Shown here: positions 25,990 to 33,033 of the stretch, in pieces
Numbering within the stretch: the stretch's first letter is position 1
Layout: every line of letters begins with the position of its first letter
Source: Flavobacteriales bacterium
GTDB lineage: Bacteria > Bacteroidota > Bacteroidia > Flavobacteriales_H > JAHEZO01
Assembly (NCBI GenBank): GCA_023250995.1
Contig: JAHEZO010000011.1
Coordinates: forward strand, 2,044-35,076
Direction: 5' to 3'
DNA: 33,033 nucleotides
The notes under the pieces: model-generated
The model's input: the letters and a program-made list of their open reading frames with translations, nothing else
The model's database searches: none
What the model was told of the DNA's origin: nothing
Translations under genes and position numbers: made by a program

Positions 25990-28900
25990 ATGAAAAAATA
26001 TTTACTTTCCCTTATAATCATCCCTGCATTTGTTTTAATAATTAATCCGGCACTTGCCAGCCACATTTCGGGAGGAGAAATAACCTATCAATGCCTTGGA
26101 AATAATCAATACAAAATAATTCTTAACCTTTTCAGGGATTGTTCGGGAATTGATATGGCTGCTTCCGAAACCATCACTGCCTCCAGCGGCTGTGGTACCC
26201 AAACTTTATCTGCAACATTAATGAACCCGGGAGGAACTGAAATTTCACAAATATGTTCTGCGCAGATTGGAAACAGCACCTGCAATGGCGGGTCCCTTAC
26301 CGGCATGCAAAAATATTCTTATGAGGCCATGGCTACTCTGCTGCCCTGTGCCAATTGGGTTTTCAGCTGGACCACCTGTTGCAGGAATGTAACCGTGAAT
26401 GTTCCTACAAGCACAGGGGATGGGTCATACCTTGAGGCAACTTTAAACAGCACGGTAAAACCCTGTAATGTTTCCCCCGAATTTTTTGCCCAGCCCATTC
26501 CAAGTGTTTGCATAAATCAACCGGTAATTTATAATTTATCGGCTTCAAACAATGATGGCGATTCACTGGTTTACTCTTTTATTGCAGCAAAAAGTGATGC
26601 CACCACCCAACTCGTTTATTCATCTCCGTACTCTGCCACCAACCCCATCAATGGAATATCTATTAATTCGCCCACCGGGACTTTAAATTTTACCCCTTCT
26701 ACCCTTGGAAATTTTATTGTGGCCGTTCAAATTTCAGAGTACAACTCTTCGGGTATTTTAATTGGCACCGTAATGCGCGACATTCAATTCATGGTTGTTA
26801 GCTGCACAGGAAACAGTTCCCCTAATGCATCTTCAGGAACCATAACAGGATTAACCGGAACAGCGGTAGCCACCGGTTCCTACGCACTTCAGCTTTGTTC
26901 AGGAGGAAATTTTTCTTTTAATATTCAGGTGGGAGATAATAATGCAGCCGACACGGTATTATTAACTTCAGATATCGCCTCAATTTTACCGGGGGCTTCT
27001 TTTTCTTCTTCCAGCGGAAATCCTGCATCTGCGGTAATATCTTGGTCAGATACAGGTTCCTTTACAGGTACAAAAAATTTCACAGTCACTGCTAAAGATA
27101 ATGTATGCCCGGTTCCGGGAATACAAACTTTTGTTTATACCGTTACCATTAATAACGGAACTTACGCCTGGGGTAGCTCCACCATCTGCGGAAATCAGCA
27201 ATCCCAGTTAAATGCCAGCGGAGGCAGTATTTTTCAGTGGACAGTCCTTAGTGGAGATTCAATTGTGGTTGGAACAAATTTTTCGTGTAATCCCTGTTCA
27301 AATCCCCTCGCAGGTCCCGACACTACCACTTCCTATCTTGTTACGAGTAATATTTCGGGAGCCTGCGCAAATAAAGATACTGTAGTAGTTTCAGTGGTAC
27401 CCGGCTTTACTTTTTCAAAAACGCAATCAAAAACATCCATCTGCCTTCAGGAGCAGGTGCAATTTTTGGTTACTGCCACCGGTTCTTTTTCCTACCAGTG
27501 GTCCCCTTCTTCGGTTTTTAATAATGCTGCGGTAAATAATCCTATTGCCACATTTTTTTCAGGTGGGACAAAAACGGTTTACTTTACAATTACCAATTCA
27601 TCAGGTTGCTCTAAAACAGATAGTATGACCGTGGTGGTGTCTCAGAGTCTAAAACCCGACATTGTTATTGTTGCCGATACCACTGTTTGTGCCGGAAGCC
27701 CGGTACAAATGAATGCAACCATTGTGAATACCATTCCTTCTTCATGTGGGTTGAGTTCGGGAAACTGCCAGGGAAGCCCTTCTCAAATTACTGTTGGAAC
27801 AGGTTTAAATCTCTTAAATAATACCACTTACCCTTCTCCCTACGGAAACTGGTACATGGGTGCAAAACACCAGCTTCTTTTTACTGCATCTGAACTTAAT
27901 TCTTTAGGATTTCAGGGAGGTCAAATTACTTCCATTGCATTAAATGTTTCCTCCATCAGCGGCACCACCATTTATAAAAATTTTGAAATAAAAATGGGAT
28001 GCACTCCACTCGATTCGCTTACCGCATGGCAAAACGGGTTAGTAACTGTTCTCCCAGCACAAACTGTAAATATTATTGCCGGATGGAATTTTCATACCTT
28101 TTCTAACGGTTTTGACTGGGATGGCACTTCAAACATTATTGTTGAATTTTGTTTTAATAACCAACCTGACACATGGACAAATAACTCTCCCACATTTTAT
28201 ACCCCAACTTCGTTTAATTCGGTAATATATTATAATGCCGATAACTCCCCTATGTTATGCTCTTCCCCTGCATTTGCAACCACCAGCATCAACCGGCCCA
28301 ATGTTTTGTTTTCGGTTTGTTCAGGAGGCAGCGGAAATAGTGGATATTCCTATGCATGGTCCCCTGTTTTTGGTTTAAATAATCCGGGTATTTCAAACCC
28401 CGTTGCAACCATTAACAACGATACTTCTTACAATGTAATTGTTGCCGATACCATTGGAGGTTGCAGCGATACTGCAAGTATTAATCTCCATATTGTTCCG
28501 AACTTTACTTATGTACTTTCCCAATCAGATTCTGCTGTTTGCGAGGGGGATTCTGTAATGTTTTCAATTACCCCAAACCCTCAGGGTAACTATTTTTATG
28601 ACTGGAGTCCGGATAACCTTTTAAACGACACATCAATTTCAAACCCGGCAGGTATTTTCGACAGTGCAGGAACGTTTAAATTTTTTGTTGAAATTTCAAG
28701 TGAAGGAGGTTGTTCGAAAATGGACAGTGCAACTGTAAATGTGGCCGCAACCCCGTTGCTTAATGTAACTGGAGATGCGGGCATCTGCAAAAATGATTCG
28801 AGCCAGCTCCTGGTTACAGGTGGAAATAATTATTCCTGGTTGCCCTCTAACGGGTTAAATAACGATGGAATTTCAAATCCCAAAGCCAGCCCATCCTCAA

Positions 28901-29706
28901 CCACAATGTATACTGTTTCAAGCTCCGGAGCTAATGGATGCAATGGCACTGCAGATTTTACTGTTAATGTTTTCCCGTTACCAATAGTTAACCTGGGTGG
29001 TGATACTTCCATTTGTGCTTCTATTATTTTAAATGCCGGGAGCGGTTTTGTTTCGTACCTCTGGTCAACGGGCTCTACGGCTCAAAGCATTAATGCCAGC
29101 GTTGCCGGAACCTATACCGTTGCGGTAAAAGATTCCATGGGCTGCACAAATAAAGATACCATCGTAATTTATGATTCGGGTTCGTTGGCGCAGATTACAA
29201 ATGCACCCGATACTATTTGCATTACTGATAATTCTACTTCACTAAGCGGAACCCCTTCGGGAGGGAACTGGTTTGGACTCGGAATTTCGTCCAATGGAAT
29301 TTTCAATCCGGGGTTGGCGGGAACAGGGCTTCATAATATCATTTATTTGGTTTCTGTAAATGGGTGCACCGATGCCGATACTGTATTGATTTTTGTTGAT
29401 TCCTGTTTGGTAGGAATTAATTATCCGGAGGAGAAGGAAATGAATATTAAAATTTTCCCCAATCCGAATGAGGGGAAATTTTCTGTTTTGGTTTCACCCA
29501 TTGCTTCAGGATTGAAAAACATCAGATCCGGTATTTATGATTTGGAAATTTTCAATATTTATGGCGAGGTTGTTTACAAATCATTTTTTACGGCCGGTTT
29601 GGGGCAAAGGGTAGAAGTAGATTTATTAAAACCCGGCCAGGGAATTTACTTTTTAAGAATTGCCGGAGAAAATTTGATAGCCGTTAAAAAAATATTGATT
29701 AACTGA
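25990..29706 (+). CDS. Large T9SS-secreted multi-domain protein with repeated Ig/PKD-like units (putative adhesin or surface protein)
   Basis: Signal peptide; SHISGGEITYQCLGNNQYKIILNLFRDCSG N-terminal domain; repeated Y.WSP...LNN..ISNP.A...... units; T9SS C-term IKIFPNPNEGKFSVLV...GQGIYFLRIAGENLIAVKKILIN. Confidence 0.85.
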   Translation: MKKYLLSLIIIPAFVLIINPALASHISGGEITYQCLGNNQYKIILNLFRDCSGIDMAASETITASSGCGTQTLSATLMNPGGTEISQICSAQIGNSTCNGGSLTGMQKYSYEAMATLLPCANWVFSWTTCCRNVTVNVPTSTGDGSYLEATLNSTVKPCNVSPEFFAQPIPSVCINQPVIYNLSASNNDGDSLVYSFIAAKSDATTQLVYSSPYSATNPINGISINSPTGTLNFTPSTLGNFIVAVQISEYNSSGILIGTVMRDIQFMVVSCTGNSSPNASSGTITGLTGTAVATGSYALQLCSGGNFSFNIQVGDNNAADTVLLTSDIASILPGASFSSSSGNPASAVISWSDTGSFTGTKNFTVTAKDNVCPVPGIQTFVYTVTINNGTYAWGSSTICGNQQSQLNASGGSIFQWTVLSGDSIVVGTNFSCNPCSNPLAGPDTTTSYLVTSNISGACANKDTVVVSVVPGFTFSKTQSKTSICLQEQVQFLVTATGSFSYQWSPSSVFNNAAVNNPIATFFSGGTKTVYFTITNSSGCSKTDSMTVVVSQSLKPDIVIVADTTVCAGSPVQMNATIVNTIPSSCGLSSGNCQGSPSQITVGTGLNLLNNTTYPSPYGNWYMGAKHQLLFTASELNSLGFQGGQITSIALNVSSISGTTIYKNFEIKMGCTPLDSLTAWQNGLVTVLPAQTVNIIAGWNFHTFSNGFDWDGTSNIIVEFCFNNQPDTWTNNSPTFYTPTSFNSVIYYNADNSPMLCSSPAFATTSINRPNVLFSVCSGGSGNSGYSYAWSPVFGLNNPGISNPVATINNDTSYNVIVADTIGGCSDTASINLHIVPNFTYVLSQSDSAVCEGDSVMFSITPNPQGNYFYDWSPDNLLNDTSISNPAGIFDSAGTFKFFVEISSEGGCSKMDSATVNVAATPLLNVTGDAGICKNDSSQLLVTGGNNYSWLPSNGLNNDGISNPKASPSSTTMYTVSSSGANGCNGTADFTVNVFPLPIVNLGGDTSICASIILNAGSGFVSYLWSTGSTAQSINASVAGTYTVAVKDSMGCTNKDTIVIYDSGSLAQITNAPDTICITDNSTSLSGTPSGGNWFGLGISSNGIFNPGLAGTGLHNIIYLVSVNGCTDADTVLIFVDSCLVGINYPEEKEMNIKIFPNPNEGKFSVLVSPIASGLKNIRSGIYDLEIFNIYGEVVYKSFFTAGLGQRVEVDLLKPGQGIYFLRIAGENLIAVKKILIN

Positions 29707-29928
29707 TATTACGCAAAAACATTAATTTCCAAAATACAAATATCAAAATACAAATAATATTCAATATCAAAATTTCAACTTTCAAACCGTCTGATATCTT
29801 GATTTTTCGATTATTGTCGAAAAAATCTTCTTTAGCGGTTTAGAATTTTTTTTATTGGTCATTGGATTTTTTTTGCAATTTGATTATTGTTATTTGTTAT
29901 TTGAAATAGGGATATGCGTAACTTCAGT
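29702..29928 (+). mobile_element. MITE-like element, family 1 (copy 3, 227 bp)
   Basis: TIRs ACTGATATTACGCA ... TGCGTAACTTCAGT; perfect 5-bp TSD gatta (29697-29701, 29929-29933); nested internal inverted repeats aaaccg/cggttt and gatttttcga/tcgaaaaaatc. Confidence 0.9.
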
Positions 29929-30085
29929 GATTAGCTGATTTTAAGAAGAAGGTTTATTAATCGTAGGTTTTAGTATTTACGACTTACGACTCATATGGAT
30001 TACGAAAAAATTTAAATTTTAAGAGAACAGGTACTAAACCTTGCGTAAAATCAGTAATATTAAAATAAGAAACAAAATTTTACCT

Positions 30086-30718
30086 ATGGAAGCAACGATA
30101 ACACCGGTTTCGGTTTATGCCGAAAGCACACCGAATCCCACCACCATGAAATTTGTTGCAAACAAATTATTGATTGGTAATGGAGTTACGGTTGAATATA
30201 CTTCGGCTGCTGAAGCCAAAGAATTTCCGCTTGCTGCACAGCTTTTTAATTTTCCGTTTGTAACCGGGATTTTTATTGCCGGAAATTTTATTTCAGTAAC
30301 AAAAAACAATCTGGTTGAATGGATGGATGTAACCCTTGAACTGAGGGAATTCATCAGAGATTATCTGGCCTTGAATAATAATAAAACATTTATTCCAGAG
30401 GCCGTAAACCCCAAAGAAAAACCCACAACAGAAACAGGAGAAAATATTAAAATTTTAACCGATGATTCCGGAGAAAAAGTATTCACTCCAATTGAACAAC
30501 GCATTATTGAACTTTTAGAAGAATACATTAGGCCTGCTGTAGAACAGGATGGCGGGGCCATTCAATTTAAATCGTATGATAAGGGCACATTAAGGGTGGT
30601 GTTAAAGGGTTCCTGCAGCGGGTGTCCCTCCTCCTCTTTTACATTGAAGGCCGGAATACAAGGTCTTTTTCAAAAAATGCTTCCCGAAGTTACAGAGGTG
30701 GTGGCGGAGGAGGCGTAG
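30086..30718 (+). CDS. Nfu/NifU-type iron-sulfur cluster scaffold protein
   Basis: Nfu N-terminal ESTPNPTTMKFVANKLL; NifU C-terminal IRPAVEQDGGAIQFKSYDKGTLRVVLKGSCSGCPSSSFTLKAGI. Likely Met start at 30086; the ORF track starts at 30041. Confidence 0.92.
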   Translation: MEATITPVSVYAESTPNPTTMKFVANKLLIGNGVTVEYTSAAEAKEFPLAAQLFNFPFVTGIFIAGNFISVTKNNLVEWMDVTLELREFIRDYLALNNNKTFIPEAVNPKEKPTTETGENIKILTDDSGEKVFTPIEQRIIELLEEYIRPAVEQDGGAIQFKSYDKGTLRVVLKGSCSGCPSSSFTLKAGIQGLFQKMLPEVTEVVAEEA

Positions 30719-30815
30719 TCTTCAGCCAGAACTTTCCATCCAATAGTAAAACAATTTTAAAATCTTCAATTATTTATCCCAGGTACAGAATAAAATAAAT
30801 CCGGTGGCCTCCATA

Positions 30816-33033
30816 ATGAAGTATTTTCTGATTGTTTTTTTTGTTGTAATTTTTTCGGATTGCATTTTTTGCCAACAAAAATCAACAATCGACTCCCTTA
30901 CCCTCGAACTTAAAAACTCGAAACAGGATACCTCCCAGGTAAAAATTTTGCTCGATTTAACTGCTGAATATTACCTTTCTGATCCTTCGCGGGCAAATGA
31001 ATTTTGCGAGCGGGCCAGAGAGGTTTCGGAAAAAATAAATTTTAATTTCGGGTTGGCTGAATCTTACGGATGGCTGGCATTCTTTTACAAAATGAAAGGG
31101 GATATTCTTCTCGCTTTGGATTATTATAAAAAATCTCTTTTTTATCAGGAGGTCCTTCAGGATAAGGAAGGAATGGCCAGTGCCATAAACAATATTGCTT
31201 TAATCTATCAGGATCAGGGTGACATTCAAAGGGCATTAGAATTTTTTCAAATGTCGCTTTCAATTTTGGAGGAAAATAAGGATACAAACAACATTCCCCG
31301 CATATTGAATAATTTGGCCTTTATCTACCAAAACCAGGGCGATTTATTAAAGGCATTGGAATATTTTAACAAAGCATTGGTAATTTTTGAAAACACCAAG
31401 AATAAAGGGGCCATCGCTGTACTGTTTAACAATATGGCGTTGGTTTACCAAAAGCAAAACGAGGTTGCCAAGGCATTGAATTATTTTAATAAGTCCCGTT
31501 CTCTTTATGAAGAAATTAATGACAGGAAAGGAATCTCAATTTCGCTTAACAACCTTGGCAAGATTTACGAAAAACAATGGGTTGAAAAAACGGAAAAGCC
31601 CCGCCATGACGATTCGCTTTTAATAAAGGCAATGGAATTTTATCGTAAGTCGCTTGCAATAAGAGAAGAAATCAAAGACAAACGGGGCATGGCGGTTTGT
31701 TTTATAAATATCGGTTCAGCTTTCCTTCAAATTGCTCAAATTGAAAAGGGGGTGAAAACGGAGAATCTGGATAGTGCTCTGAAGTATTCCGGTAAAGCAC
31801 TCACCATTTCAAAAGAATTGGGTTTCCCCGAAATTATTCGGGATGCTGCAAACGTGATGAATAAAGGTTTTCGCCAAAAAAAACAATGGGAAAAGGCATT
31901 GGGGTATTATGATATTTTTATCACCATGCGGGATAGTATTTTAAACCAGGAAACCCGCAAGGCCTCTGTTAAAAAACAATTGCAATATGAATTTGATAAA
32001 AGGGAAGCAGCACTTAAGGAGGAGCAAGCCAGAAAAGAGGCGGTAGGAAAGGAGGAATCAAAACGCAAAACAATTTTTTTATTGCTTGTAATTGCTCTTG
32101 CAGCGGGTACCGGAGTGATAGCGGTGATAATTCTCCGTGCTCTGAAAGTGGCCAGAAAACAAAAGGGAATTATCGAGGAACAAAAACGGATGATAGAGGA
32201 AAAGCATAAAGAAACCACCGATAGTATTAATTATGCCAAAAGACTTCAACAGGCAATTTTGCCTCCTGTTGAATTTATTAAAAAGTATTTACCCGAAAGT
32301 TTTCTTATATACAAACCAAAGGATATAGTGGCGGGAGATTTTTATTGGATGGCCTCCCTTCCGCCCGAAGGGGGGAACACCAAAACACTGGCGGGAAGCC
32401 ATGTGCAAAGCGAACTCCCCCCTTCGGGGGGCGGGGGGGCTGTTTTCATTGCTGCTGCCGATTGCACGGGCCACGGTGTGCCGGGTGCATTAGTTTCTGT
32501 GGTGTGCTGCAATGCACTTAACAGATCGGTAAAAGAGTTCGGCCTTCGTGACACGGGAAAAATACTTGACAAAGTTACCGACCTGGTTTTAGAAACATTT
32601 TCTGCCTTCGATAAATCTTCGGCAGACAAGGAAAAAAATGGAGAACAAATAAAAGACGGAATGGATATTTCTCTGCTGCGAATAGAACACTTTTCTCCTC
32701 CCTCCCCGGGAGATAAACCGGTGGTTAGAATTCAATGGAGTGGTGCAAATAATCCGCTTTGGTATTTTATAAATAATGAATTTAAAGAAATTACTGCCAA
32801 TAAACAACCCGTTGGGAAAAGTGATAACCGGAAACCGTTTACAACACATAATATTGAGGTTTTCGCGGGTATTAAAGAGAAGGAATCGCAGGTAACTTTT
32901 TATTTGTTTACCGATGGTTATCCCGACCAGTTTGGAGGCCCCAAAGGGAAAAAATTCAAATATAAACAACTGGAAAAAATGCTCTGTTTAAATAACAATT
33001 TGCCATTGGAAGAACAAAAAATCCTTCTTGAAA
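30816..33033 (+). CDS. TPR-repeat membrane protein with C-terminal SpoIIE phosphatase domain (3' end outside window)
   Basis: Not in the ORF track because it has no stop in the window. MKYFLIVFFVVIFSDCIFCQQK signal; TPRs (NNIALIYQDQGDIQRALEFF...); TM IFLLLVIALAAGTGVIAVIIL; SINYAKRLQQAILPP, AGDFYWM, ADCTGHGVPGALVSVV, FTDGYPDQFGG. Confidence 0.92.
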   Translation, partial: MKYFLIVFFVVIFSDCIFCQQKSTIDSLTLELKNSKQDTSQVKILLDLTAEYYLSDPSRANEFCERAREVSEKINFNFGLAESYGWLAFFYKMKGDILLALDYYKKSLFYQEVLQDKEGMASAINNIALIYQDQGDIQRALEFFQMSLSILEENKDTNNIPRILNNLAFIYQNQGDLLKALEYFNKALVIFENTKNKGAIAVLFNNMALVYQKQNEVAKALNYFNKSRSLYEEINDRKGISISLNNLGKIYEKQWVEKTEKPRHDDSLLIKAMEFYRKSLAIREEIKDKRGMAVCFINIGSAFLQIAQIEKGVKTENLDSALKYSGKALTISKELGFPEIIRDAANVMNKGFRQKKQWEKALGYYDIFITMRDSILNQETRKASVKKQLQYEFDKREAALKEEQARKEAVGKEESKRKTIFLLLVIALAAGTGVIAVIILRALKVARKQKGIIEEQKRMIEEKHKETTDSINYAKRLQQAILPPVEFIKKYLPESFLIYKPKDIVAGDFYWMASLPPEGGNTKTLAGSHVQSELPPSGGGGAVFIAAADCTGHGVPGALVSVVCCNALNRSVKEFGLRDTGKILDKVTDLVLETFSAFDKSSADKEKNGEQIKDGMDISLLRIEHFSPPSPGDKPVVRIQWSGANNPLWYFINNEFKEITANKQPVGKSDNRKPFTTHNIEVFAGIKEKESQVTFYLFTDGYPDQFGGPKGKKFKYKQLEKMLCLNNNLPLEEQKILLE
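32352..32440 (+). repeat. GC-rich palindromic sequence inserted in frame in the SpoIIE coding region
   Basis: cctcccttccgcccgaagggggg ... ctccccccttcggggggcggggggg inside an AT-rich gene; encodes ASLPPEGGNTKTLAGSHVQSELPPSGGGG between conserved GDFYW and ADCTGHG. Confidence 0.72.

Overview
AT-rich chromosomal window that looks like Bacteroidota: two T9SS C-terminal sorting domains, SpoIIE/TPR phosphatases, TAnnTTTG-like promoter boxes. Most genes are ordinary: a urocanate hydratase 3' end, two SpoIIE-type phosphatases (one at each edge), a secreted propeller-lipase, an O-antigen ligase/Wzz/flippase block, rnhB, a polyprenyl synthase, an enoyl-CoA hydratase overlapping a YhhQ-type transporter, two POT peptide transporters next to a DPP-IV peptidase, a RibD/DHFR-like protein, an AIM24/TIGR00266 protein, asd, a THUMP methyltransferase, a PIN toxin-antitoxin pair, a large Ig-like T9SS protein and an Nfu/NifU protein. 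The most interesting content is small and mostly non-coding. (1) A MITE-like family of three elements shares ACTGAWGTTACGCA terminal inverted repeats and 5-bp target duplications; one copy supplies the stop codon of the large T9SS protein, and the empty site can be reconstructed. (2) A second palindromic family (~138 bp) has two copies. (3) A GC-rich palindromic sequence lies in frame inside the SpoIIE domain of the last gene, resembling Rickettsia palindromic elements. (4) A GC-rich intergenic segment has nested stems and may be a structured RNA or repeat. (5) An 8-bp x 10 tandem repeat lies upstream of the Wzz gene. No complete transposase, CRISPR array or defence island was seen.
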